Part shown: positions 35,832 through 43,766 of the stretch, one piece after another
Numbering within the stretch: the stretch's first letter is position 1
Layout: each line of letters begins with the position of its first letter
From: Hahella sp.
Lineage (GTDB): Bacteria; Pseudomonadota; Gammaproteobacteria; Pseudomonadales; Oleiphilaceae
DNA: 64,000 nucleotides
Direction: 5' to 3'
NCBI GenBank assembly: GCA_028280065.1
Contig: JANQMN010000139.1
Coordinates: 124,001 to 188,000 of the forward strand
Notes under the pieces: generated by a model
The model's database searches: none
The model's input: only the letters and a program-made list of their open reading frames with translations
What the model was told of the DNA's origin: nothing
Program-made: the position numbers and the translations under genes

Positions 35832-38519
35832 TCAGGCCTTTAGTTTTTGAACTTTCGGGTCCTGAGTCTCGGAAGGCAAATCCGTCGGATTGCCATAATA
35901 AGCGTTGGTCAACATATCCTTGATCTCGACAACCAGCGGATAGCGTGGGTTGGCCGGCGTGCATTGATCGTCAAATGCTTCTTCTGCCATTTCTTCCAAG
36001 GAAGCCATAAAGTCGGCTTCGCTGACGCCATAGGCTTGAATGCTCTTGGGTATATCCAGCTCATCTTTCAGGTTTTCAATTGCTTTGATGAGGTTTTGGA
36101 CTTTTTCCTCTTCAGTATTACCGCCCAGACCGATGTAGTCGGCGATTTTCGCGTAACGCATCATTGCCAGCGGGTACTTGTACTGCGGGAATACACCCTG
36201 CTTAACCGGCACGTCGGTGGCGTTGTAGCGGACTACATGGGTGATCAGCATGGCGTTAGCTAAACCATGTGGTACGTGGTGGGTTGAACCCAGCTTGTGC
36301 GCCATACTGTGGCAAACACCGAGGAATGCGTTCGCAAAGGCAATACCGGCCATGGTAGCGGCGTAATGCACTTTTTCCTGGGCTTTTGGATTGTCTTTGC
36401 CTTGCTTATAAGAATCCGGCAGATATTTGAACAGTAAGCGGATTGCTTCCAGAGCCTGGCCGTTAGTGAACTCATTGGCGAATACGCTGACGTAGGCTTC
36501 CAGAGCGTGAGTCAAGGCATCGACGCCGCCATATGCCACCAGTGACTTCGGCAGGTTGGCAACCAAGTCCGGGTCAACGATCGCCATATTAGGTGTCAAC
36601 TCGTAATCGGCAATCGGGTACTTCATGCCGGTCTTCTCGTCAGTTACGACCGCAAAAGGCGTGACTTCGGAGCCGGTTCCCGATGTGGTCGGAATTGCGA
36701 CCATTTGGGCTTTATCACCCAATCTCGGGAACTTGTAGATACGCTTACGAATGTCCATGAAACGCATGGCCAAGTCTTCGAACTTGACTTCCGGATGTTC
36801 GTACATGACCCACATAATTTTCGCCGCGTCCATTGGTGAACCGCCGCCGAAGGCAATAATCACGTCCGGATTAAAGGCGTTCAGTTTGTCGACACCGCGA
36901 CGCACGGTTTTGAGGGTTGGGTCCGGTTCGACCTCGTAGAAGACGTCTGTTTCCACTCCACATGCCTGCAAAGTTTCCACGACAGTATCCGTGTAGCCGT
37001 TGTTGAACAAGAATGGGTCGGTGATAATGATGGCCCGCTTCTTATCGCGCAATTCATCCAGGGCAACCGGCAATGCGCCTTTACGGAAGTAAACAGATTT
37101 TGGAACCTTGTGCCAGAGCATGTTTTCCCTTCTAGATGCTACGGTCTTCACATTGATAAGGTGTTTAACACCAACGTTTTCACTGATGGAGTTACCACCC
37201 CAGCTACCGCAACCCAAGGTCAACGATGGCGCCAGTTTGAAGTTATACAAGTCGCCGATGGCGCCTTGGGAGGCCGGCATATTGATAAGAATTCGCGCGG
37301 TCTTCATGGCCTTGCCGAACTGCTCGATACGGTCGTGATTGCGATCCTGATTGGTATACAGCACGGAGGTATGACCGATACCGCCCATTTCCACAAGCTT
37401 CACGGCCTTGTAGACGGCGTCGTCGAAGTCTTTTGCGCGATACATTGCCAGCGTCGGGGAGAGCTTTTCGTGGGCAAACGGCTCATCCTGATTGATTTCA
37501 GTGCATTCGGCTATCAGGATCTTGGCTTCCTTGGGTACTTCGATGCCGCCGATTTCCGCGACTTTCCATGCAGGCTGGCCGACGATCTTCGGGTTCATGC
37601 CGAAATCGATGATGACCTGTTCGCCTACTTTTTCCTTTTCTTCAGGATTCAGGATGTAAGCGCCGCGGGCTTGGAACTCCATTTTTACCTGCTCGTAAAC
37701 GGAGTCCATCACAACGACCGACTGTTCGCTTGCACAGATAACGCCGTTATCGAAAGTCTTACTCATCAGGATCGAGCTGACCGCCTGTTTCAAGTGTGCG
37801 GTATCGTCAATGACTGCCGGCGTGTTGCCCGCACCGACACCAATCGCTGGCTTACCGGAAGAATAGGCTGCCTTCACCATGCCGGGACCGCCGGTTGCCA
37901 AAATCATGTTGACATCCGGGTGGCGCATCAACTGCTGGGAGGTTTCCACGCTTGGCTCTTCAATGCATGCGACGATGTCCTTCGGCGCACCGGCTGCCAC
38001 GGCAGCGTCATGCACAATCTTCACCGCCAACGCGGTACATTTCTTAGAGCGAGGGTGTGGTGAGAAAATAATGCCATTCCGTGTTTTCAATGCAATAAGA
38101 GCTTTGAAGATGGCGGTTGATGTTGGGTTTGTGGTCGGCACGACACCGGCGATGATGCCGATAGGTTCGGCGACTTTCATGATCCCGAAGGCTTTGTCTT
38201 CCTCAAGAATTCCACAAGTTTTTTCATCCTTGTACTTGTTGTATATATACTCGGATGCGAAATGGTTTTTGATCGCCTTATCTTCGGCGATACCCATGCC
38301 ACTTTCCTCTACTGCCATTTTGGCTAGCAGGATTCTGGCATCGTTGGCGGCCATGGCGGCTGCCCGGAAAACAGCATCGACTTCATTTTGGTGGAAGCGT
38401 GCATAGGCTTGCTGCGCCTTTTTAACCCGAGCAATCTGCGCGATCAATTGATCCTCTGAAGATACAGTTGCTGCGGCGACGGGGGCTGGCTTGTTGGCCG
38501 GCTCTTTATTATCAGACAT
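35832..38519 (-). CDS. adhE: bifunctional acetaldehyde-CoA / alcohol dehydrogenase
   Basis: A two-domain fermentative enzyme converting acetyl-CoA to ethanol with two NADH. The N-terminal acetaldehyde dehydrogenase domain (about 1-440) carries the catalytic cysteine in FDNGVICASEQ. The C-terminal iron-dependent alcohol dehydrogenase (about 450-870) shows the GGGSPMDAAK NAD site and the metal ligands in AYGGVDALTHALEAY and VCHSMAHKLGSTHHVPHG. At 895 aa it is the usual length. It assembles into spirosome filaments in other bacteria. An FNR/Anr site upstream (see below) indicates anaerobic induction. Confidence 0.97.
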   Translation of the reverse strand: MSDNKEPANKPAPVAAATVSSEDQLIAQIARVKKAQQAYARFHQNEVDAVFRAAAMAANDARILLAKMAVEESGMGIAEDKAIKNHFASEYIYNKYKDEKTCGILEEDKAFGIMKVAEPIGIIAGVVPTTNPTSTAIFKALIALKTRNGIIFSPHPRSKKCTALAVKIVHDAAVAAGAPKDIVACIEEPSVETSQQLMRHPDVNMILATGGPGMVKAAYSSGKPAIGVGAGNTPAVIDDTAHLKQAVSSILMSKTFDNGVICASEQSVVVMDSVYEQVKMEFQARGAYILNPEEKEKVGEQVIIDFGMNPKIVGQPAWKVAEIGGIEVPKEAKILIAECTEINQDEPFAHEKLSPTLAMYRAKDFDDAVYKAVKLVEMGGIGHTSVLYTNQDRNHDRIEQFGKAMKTARILINMPASQGAIGDLYNFKLAPSLTLGCGSWGGNSISENVGVKHLINVKTVASRRENMLWHKVPKSVYFRKGALPVALDELRDKKRAIIITDPFLFNNGYTDTVVETLQACGVETDVFYEVEPDPTLKTVRRGVDKLNAFNPDVIIAFGGGSPMDAAKIMWVMYEHPEVKFEDLAMRFMDIRKRIYKFPRLGDKAQMVAIPTTSGTGSEVTPFAVVTDEKTGMKYPIADYELTPNMAIVDPDLVANLPKSLVAYGGVDALTHALEAYVSVFANEFTNGQALEAIRLLFKYLPDSYKQGKDNPKAQEKVHYAATMAGIAFANAFLGVCHSMAHKLGSTHHVPHGLANAMLITHVVRYNATDVPVKQGVFPQYKYPLAMMRYAKIADYIGLGGNTEEEKVQNLIKAIENLKDELDIPKSIQAYGVSEADFMASLEEMAEEAFDDQCTPANPRYPLVVEIKDMLTNAYYGNPTDLPSETQDPKVQKLKA

Positions 38520-38562
38520 TTTTGACTCCTCGAATAAAAGTTTGATTTTTACCGATGGGGCT

Positions 38563-38568
38563 ATTGTA
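38563..38568 (-). promoter_or_regulatory. adhE -10 element
   Basis: On the minus strand the hexamer is TACAAT, placing the RNA start near 38556. That is about 41 bp downstream of the FNR box centre. Confidence 0.65.
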
Positions 38569-38589
38569 GTTTAATTACACAAATGACGC

Positions 38590-38603
38590 TTGATTAAAAT
38601 CAT
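38590..38603 (-). promoter_or_regulatory. FNR/Anr binding site of the adhE promoter
   Basis: The site reads TTGAT-TAAA-ATCAT on the plus strand, one mismatch from the FNR consensus TTGAT-N4-ATCAA. Its centre (38596.5) lies about 40-41 bp before the predicted start, the canonical class II activator geometry, with no competing -35 element. Confidence 0.75.
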
Positions 38604-38788
38604 CGGAATGATTAAATGTAGTAAAATTACGTATATTTTTCACGCTGAGTATACTGAAGTACAGTCGTGCTTCTATTGGTAACCGTTAATTGTAGTCCCT
38701 TTTTAAGGACATGAGAGACAGCCTAATATTAAGGTTGAGTGAAATATGATCAATTAAAAGCCAAAACATGTGGCTAGGAAAACAGAGC

Positions 38789-39898
38789 CTAGTAGTTGCT
38801 GAGCAAGTTCCGAAGTTCCTGTTTTACCCCTTCGCGGATGAGCTTGGGTGAGACCACAGTCACTTCCGGACCCAGGTTGATAATCCAGTTGCGTAATTGG
38901 ATGGTGTAGCGTACGGTCGCGGTCAGCAACCATCGATTCTCCGAAAGTTGTTCCAATTGTTGATCGGCAACCAGTGGGGATTCCAGTAAATCACTGATTA
39001 GATTGCTCGACTGATGGTTGGGAGCGATTCTCATTTTAAGTTTGTATAGATTCGGCTTATCGCTATCCGCCAAGACCTCCATATGACCTAGCTGCAAATA
39101 GCGTTTTAGCGAAAAACCCGAGACTTCCCGCTTGTTTTTTTGTTCCACTTGGATCGATTCGATTTTGTGGATCAAAAAATGTCGAAAACTCGCCGGATTT
39201 TCGATAGCCGCCTGCTCGATATCGGACTCTTTGACGGCTACCAGATAAAGCTTGGGAAGCAAAATCGCGACACCGCAGGGGTGCAACATATAATCCTTAC
39301 CCCGGTAACGTAGACGACACTGCTTTTTACGGATGATTGCCCGGTAGATGGTATCCAGATGCTCGATATTGTATTGCGCCGGGTGCAGGCTTTGTCCGCG
39401 CTGATAAAATTCAACCGCATCCTTGAACTGTGCCAGTGCCTGGGCGGAGTATTGTTGCTGCGATTTTTCCAGCTTCGCGTCTGCCTGATAGAAAAAACGT
39501 TCCAGGTCTGTCAGGGTGTTTTTCGGCAGCAGACCGGATAAGTGTTTCTTGGTCATGGCAAAAGCTATGGCCAGATATTGGGGCATCTTTTCAAAGTCGA
39601 ACTTGAGGGCGCTGTACGGCTCCAAAGACCAAGCCCAGGTCTTGCCCGGGCCGCGCGTGCAAATCAAGCCCAGTTCATTGTCCATATCCCAATCGGTTTC
39701 GGATTCCCGCGACTTGGGGTCGGCGCCGTAAAGAAACCGCATATCCCGTTGCACCAGGCGCAGTTGTGATCCGGGTTCGAGTCCTTCATCCATATAGCCG
39801 GCATTCACTAGGTGCCGGAGGATCTCCTGGGTCGTTTGCGGGGCTTTATTGGTGCGAAGAAATTCCAGTATAGAGAGACGTCTTAGAAAAGCCTGCAT
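38789..39898 (-). CDS. WYL domain transcriptional regulator
   Basis: A 369-residue regulator. An N-terminal winged-helix region (RRLSILEFLRTNKAPQTTQEILRHLVNAGY, about 5-50) is followed by a WYL domain around residues 180-260. There KKQCRLRYRGKDYMLHPCGVAILLPKLYLVAV is the ligand-binding core. A C-terminal WCX-like segment contains NRWLLTATVRYTIQLRNWIINLGPEVTVVSP. WYL proteins sense nucleic-acid-like or small ligands and often regulate defence or DNA-damage genes. The target here is unknown, though an inverted repeat in its own promoter suggests autoregulation. Confidence 0.9.
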   Translation of the reverse strand: MQAFLRRLSILEFLRTNKAPQTTQEILRHLVNAGYMDEGLEPGSQLRLVQRDMRFLYGADPKSRESETDWDMDNELGLICTRGPGKTWAWSLEPYSALKFDFEKMPQYLAIAFAMTKKHLSGLLPKNTLTDLERFFYQADAKLEKSQQQYSAQALAQFKDAVEFYQRGQSLHPAQYNIEHLDTIYRAIIRKKQCRLRYRGKDYMLHPCGVAILLPKLYLVAVKESDIEQAAIENPASFRHFLIHKIESIQVEQKNKREVSGFSLKRYLQLGHMEVLADSDKPNLYKLKMRIAPNHQSSNLISDLLESPLVADQQLEQLSENRWLLTATVRYTIQLRNWIINLGPEVTVVSPKLIREGVKQELRNLLSNY

Positions 39899-39930
39899 AT
39901 AGATGATCCGGTGTTTTTTTAGTTTTATCC

Positions 39931-39952
39931 ATTGTAGCGACAGGATTTGTCG
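39931..39952 (-). promoter_or_regulatory. WYL gene promoter with inverted-repeat operator
   Basis: The hexamer TACAAT (39931-39936, minus strand) is a likely -10 element. Immediately upstream is the inverted repeat CGACA-N5-TGTCG (39938-39952), in the space between -10 and -35. This placement suits a repressor, perhaps the WYL protein itself. Confidence 0.5.
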
Positions 39953-40006
39953 TTTTACTCCTTAACATGGCTCTTGTAAACCCAAACCAGCAAGAGGATT
40001 ATAATT

Positions 40007-40153
40007 ATGTTTCGCGTAAACGCATTCACTCAGAAAGGCACCAAGTTTCGTTTCCGCATCCAGAGCGACAGCATTCAGGATTTGCACGATTTGTTGGACA
40101 AAATCTTCGCCGGACGCAAGATGCGAATGGTCCTGGTTGAGCCTGTAAAATAA
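40007..40153 (+). CDS. 48-residue small protein
   Basis: The open frame ATG 40007 to TAA 40151-40153 has an AGAGGA ribosome-binding site 8 bp upstream. It encodes a basic, folded-looking peptide starting MFRVNAFTQKGTKFRFRIQS. An SIQDLHDLLDKIFAGRKM helix follows, then a short strand. Pattern and codon use look genuine: FRVNAF, FRFRI and MRMVLVEP alternate like a beta-alpha-beta fold. I do not know a family name. It lies 102 bp upstream of deaD on the same strand, possibly in one transcript. Confidence 0.6.
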   Translation: MFRVNAFTQKGTKFRFRIQSDSIQDLHDLLDKIFAGRKMRMVLVEPVK

Positions 40154-40214
40154 ACAGCTTCGGAAAGTGCTATCTTTAGGCGGATGAGGCTTGTACAATT
40201 GGCGACCATTTTTT

Positions 40215-40238
40215 GCGGGTGCGCTTGATTCCACCCGC
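40215..40238 (+). promoter_or_regulatory. hairpin in the deaD 5' leader
   Basis: GCGGGTG (40215-40221) pairs with CACCCGC (40232-40238) around a 10-nt loop, 21 bp before the deaD start. No T-run follows, so it is not a terminator. A structured leader would fit cold-responsive or autoregulated helicase expression (inference). Confidence 0.4.
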
Positions 40239-40258
40239 GACACCACAGGTTTAATTTG

Positions 40259-41971
40259 ATGTCAACTGATCGCTCCGCTCAGGATTTTGCTGCTTTTCAA
40301 CTCCCCTCAACCATACTCAATGCGTTGACGGACCTAGGTTATGAGCAACCCACCCCCATTCAAACCAAGAGCATTCCTTTGCTCTTGTCAGGAAAAAGTA
40401 TTTTAGGTGTCGCGCAAACAGGCACGGGAAAAACAGCCGCATTTGCCTTGCCGCTTCTAGGGCGGCTTGATCCAGAGTTACAAGCGCCGCAAGTCATTAT
40501 TCTGGCGCCTACCCGGGAGTTAGCCATTCAGGTCGCCGAAGCCTTTAAGAGCTACGCCAAGTATCTGGATAACTTTAGCGTTTTGCCTGTCTATGGCGGC
40601 CAGGATATGCGCACCCAACTTCGGGCGTTAAAGCGCGGAGTTCAGGTTGTCGTCGGTACGCCGGGGCGGGTGTTGGATCATTTGGATCGCAAGAGTCTGG
40701 ATCTGTCTAATATCCGTGGTGTGGTATTGGACGAGGCTGACGAAATGCTACGGATGGGATTTATCGACGATGTTGAATCGATCCTTTCCAATGCGCCGGC
40801 AGACTGTCAGTACGCCTTGTTTTCCGCCACCATGCCGCCAACCATCCGCCGTGTTGCCGAACGTTATTTGAAGGATGCGGAGGAAGTACGCATATCCGCC
40901 AAAACCTCAACGGTGGAAAGGATCAGCCAGCATGTATTGATGGTGGATAACGCGCATAAGTTGGATGCGCTCACCCGGGTTCTGGAAGTTGAACCATTCG
41001 ACGGTATGATTATTTTTGTCCGTACCAAGTCGGAAACGGTTGAACTCTCGGAAAAACTGCAGGCGCGTGGCTTTACTGCGGATGCATTGAATGGAGACCA
41101 GACCCAGGCCACCCGTGAAAATACCATTGCCCGCTTAAAAAAAGGCCTGCTGGACATAGTGGTCGCCACCGACGTTGCCGCTCGCGGATTAGATGTTGAG
41201 CGAATCGGCCTGGTGCTTAACTACGATATTCCCTACGACACCGAATCCTACGTGCATAGAATTGGCCGCACCGGAAGGGCAGGGCGCGAAGGCAAGGCGA
41301 TTCTGTTTGTGACGCCCAAAGAGCGGCGCTTGTTGAGGGATATAGAATCCCACACCAAACAGGAACTGCAGTCCTATGAAGCGCCTTCGGCCGAGCAGAT
41401 CAGTGAGCAACGTATTCAGCAATTCAATCAAAATGTTCTGGATACGCTGGAAAGCCAGAATCTGGAGCCGGTGAAAAAAGTGGTGCTTGAATTTATCGAT
41501 AATCACGAAATCGGCTTGGAGGATGCCGTAGCGGCATTAGCCTTCCAACTGCAAGTGGAGCAACCTTTATTTCCGGTGTTGAAGGATCTGCCGCAAATTG
41601 ACCGCAGTGCCCGCTTTAAAAAGAACCAGGACGGACGGGGCGGGAACAAGCGGCGCGGCCGGGGCGAACGCGGTGAGGATGATATTCCGATGGAGCGGTA
41701 TCGCCTGGAAGTCGGGCGCAAGCATAAGGTGATGCCCAAGGATATCGTCGGTGCTATTGCCAATGAGGCGGATATCGATTCGCGTTACATTGGCCATATC
41801 AGTATTCACGAAAACTTCACCTTGGTGGATTTGCCTACCGGGATGCCGCCGGAGTTGCTGAAGCACTTGCAAAATGTACGAATTAAACAGCAGCCCATAA
41901 AAATCGCAAAGGACAGCAAGCCTTTTCCTGGCGGCAAACGGGGCGCTCCTAAACGGCAGCGTCGAAAGTAG
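40259..41971 (+). CDS. deaD: DEAD-box ATP-dependent RNA helicase
   Basis: Cytoplasmic RNA helicase acting in ribosome assembly and mRNA decay, often cold-induced. Visible motifs are the Q motif (GYEQPTPIQ), Walker A AQTGTGKTA, PTRELAIQ, DEAD within VVLDEADEML, SAT, and HRIGRTGRAGREG. A C-terminal DbpA-type RNA-binding domain begins RYRLEVGRKHKVMPKDIVGAIA, followed by a basic tail (GGKRGAPKRQRRK). The 570 residues from the ATG at 40259 are slightly shorter than E. coli DeaD. A TTG one codon earlier is an alternative start. Confidence 0.95.
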   Translation: MSTDRSAQDFAAFQLPSTILNALTDLGYEQPTPIQTKSIPLLLSGKSILGVAQTGTGKTAAFALPLLGRLDPELQAPQVIILAPTRELAIQVAEAFKSYAKYLDNFSVLPVYGGQDMRTQLRALKRGVQVVVGTPGRVLDHLDRKSLDLSNIRGVVLDEADEMLRMGFIDDVESILSNAPADCQYALFSATMPPTIRRVAERYLKDAEEVRISAKTSTVERISQHVLMVDNAHKLDALTRVLEVEPFDGMIIFVRTKSETVELSEKLQARGFTADALNGDQTQATRENTIARLKKGLLDIVVATDVAARGLDVERIGLVLNYDIPYDTESYVHRIGRTGRAGREGKAILFVTPKERRLLRDIESHTKQELQSYEAPSAEQISEQRIQQFNQNVLDTLESQNLEPVKKVVLEFIDNHEIGLEDAVAALAFQLQVEQPLFPVLKDLPQIDRSARFKKNQDGRGGNKRRGRGERGEDDIPMERYRLEVGRKHKVMPKDIVGAIANEADIDSRYIGHISIHENFTLVDLPTGMPPELLKHLQNVRIKQQPIKIAKDSKPFPGGKRGAPKRQRRK

Positions 41972-42238
41972 GTTTCCTACGCCTTAGTTCGTTCATTCTG
42001 TTGCCGAATCCAAAAAGAGCCTGGATCGATTTGGTTCAACGGATTCCGGCTCTAAGTGAACGTCAAGATGACGATGGGCAGGTGTGCTAAAAACTCTTTT
42101 TCTCGACTGTTTTTTACCCTGGTCTGTGCCGGTTGGGTAATTCTGCGCTAAGTTTAAAGACAGGGATTCGCCATGCGTCGGCCACCTGAAGGAGCGTTGT
42201 GTCCAGGCAGCTATGCTGCTGAAGGGTGTTGAGTAAAT

Positions 42239-43225
42239 ATGGTCAAGTCATTCACCATCATTTTTGCGTTCTTTGCCATCGGAAACGCTGCCGTTCCGGC
42301 GTTTGCGGAAAAGCCGGCGGTCCTGCATGTTTCTTCCTACCATCCTGAATATTTATGGACAGCGTCCAACCAACGTGGATTGGAGACGCACCTGGACCCC
42401 CGAATCAAACTCATTACCCATTACCTGAACACCAAGCGGCGTGGCCCGGCAGAATACCCCGGCATCACCGAACAAGCCTGGCAGGCCTATCTGACCGTTA
42501 AACCCGATCTGGTGGTTTTAGGTGACGACAATGCGCTAAAGTTATTGGGTTCCAAGGTCGCCGCCGAGTCTTTGCCTGTCGTCTTCTATGGAATAAACGC
42601 CAATCCCAGAATTTACTTTCCTGACCGCCGAATACCGGAAAATGTCACAGGCGTATTGGAGCGCCCTTTGTTCTTGAACCTGTTGGCGGCCATTAAACAT
42701 ATTGTTCCCGATACGACATCCGTTTTAGTCTTGTTGGACAGCAGCACGACTTCGGAAGGTTTGTCCGAAATTGTGTTCGGCGGGCGGCAAGCGCTTTTTT
42801 TGCGTGGTTTAACGGTAATCACCCGCACACTGGCCAACTTCGTTGACTGGCGGGAAGCTGTGTTGACTGCCGGAGCTGAGTACCAGGCGATTTTAATCGG
42901 CTCATTCTTCACCGTTCGCAACGATGATAATGTAGTCATCGAGCCGATTGAGCTTCTAAACTGGACCTCCGCGAACAGTGTAGTCCCGGTGTTTGGAACC
43001 TTGGACTTCACGGTCGGAGATCGTGGTGCGGTAGGTGCGCTGGTGGTCGATGGCGAGCTGCACGGTAGCCGGGCGGCGAGAAAGGTGAATAGTATCCTGT
43101 TCGAAGATGGATTTGGACAAATAGAACTGGACGATGAAGGATCATACATTTTCAACAAGTTGCAAATGCAGCGGTTCGGCCTTACTTTACCGAAATCCAT
43201 AGCCAGCGAAGCCAAATATCAATAG
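42239..43225 (+). CDS. ABC_sub_bind-type periplasmic protein
   Basis: A 328-residue exported protein with a signal peptide ending AVPAFA (about residue 23). The mature protein has the ABC_sub_bind layout: VLHVSSYHPEYLWTASNQRGLE, then LVVLGDDNALKLLGSKVAAESLPVVFYGINA and RPLFLNLLAAIKHIVPDTTSVLVLLD. No permease or ATPase is nearby. Such lone binding proteins are often sensors for membrane histidine kinases, and a CHASE kinase lies 0.5 kb away on the opposite strand (inference). The ligand is unknown. Confidence 0.8.
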   Translation: MVKSFTIIFAFFAIGNAAVPAFAEKPAVLHVSSYHPEYLWTASNQRGLETHLDPRIKLITHYLNTKRRGPAEYPGITEQAWQAYLTVKPDLVVLGDDNALKLLGSKVAAESLPVVFYGINANPRIYFPDRRIPENVTGVLERPLFLNLLAAIKHIVPDTTSVLVLLDSSTTSEGLSEIVFGGRQALFLRGLTVITRTLANFVDWREAVLTAGAEYQAILIGSFFTVRNDDNVVIEPIELLNWTSANSVVPVFGTLDFTVGDRGAVGALVVDGELHGSRAARKVNSILFEDGFGQIELDDEGSYIFNKLQMQRFGLTLPKSIASEAKYQ

Positions 43226-43271
43226 CAGTGCCTCTACTCAGCTATATCATTTTTCATTTTTCGAGGTTGAT

Positions 43272-43718
43272 ATGAAACGTACTTTAATCCTGCTGGTGGT
43301 TTCCCTATTTGTAGCGCATGCCTGGGCAGTGGATGGAATGCTCTCCATTTCCAGCAATCACTCGGTGGCTGAGACTGCCAATAGATTGGAAACAGTCCTC
43401 AACGAAAAAGGTATGCGAATCTTCAACCAGGTTAAGCATTCGGAAGCGGCGAGAAAAGTCGGCATCGAACTTAAGGATACACAGTTGATTATTTTCGGCA
43501 ATCCGAAGGCCGGCAGCCCCTTGATGCGATGCGCACCCACGGTAGCCTTGGATTTGCCGCAAAAAGCGCTGGTCTGGCAGGATACGGATGGGCAAGTCTG
43601 GCTGAGTTATAACGATCCGCGCTACCTAAAAAAACGGCATGGTATTTCAGGGTGCGATGCGCTAATCGACAAAATTGGCAATGCCCTGGCCGGCATAGCG
43701 CGGATTGCAACGCAATAG
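43272..43718 (+). CDS. DUF302 family periplasmic protein
   Basis: Encodes 148 residues with a signal peptide ending AHAWA. The DUF302 domain follows: SVAETANRLETVLNEKGMRIFNQVKHSEAARKVG, LIIFGNPKAGSPLMRCAPTVALDLPQKALVWQD and VWLSYNDPRYLKKRHGISG. All the family landmarks are present. The biochemical role is unknown. The gap to the preceding binding-protein gene is 46 bp, so they may share a transcript. Confidence 0.93.
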   Translation: MKRTLILLVVSLFVAHAWAVDGMLSISSNHSVAETANRLETVLNEKGMRIFNQVKHSEAARKVGIELKDTQLIIFGNPKAGSPLMRCAPTVALDLPQKALVWQDTDGQVWLSYNDPRYLKKRHGISGCDALIDKIGNALAGIARIATQ

Positions 43719-43766
43719 CGAAACCAGGCAAAATCCGGAAACCTGTAAGGCTGCTTAACTTCGCTG

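Noticed and set aside
37110-38063. Long open frame of 317 codons on the plus strand opposite adhE
   Set aside because: It lies wholly antisense to a clear, full-length adhE gene. Its residues show no family resemblance, and such frames are common opposite codon-biased genes.
40215-40238. Hairpin before deaD considered as a terminator
   Set aside because: The T-run precedes rather than follows the stem on the plus strand, and A residues follow on the minus strand. It is therefore listed only as a leader hairpin.
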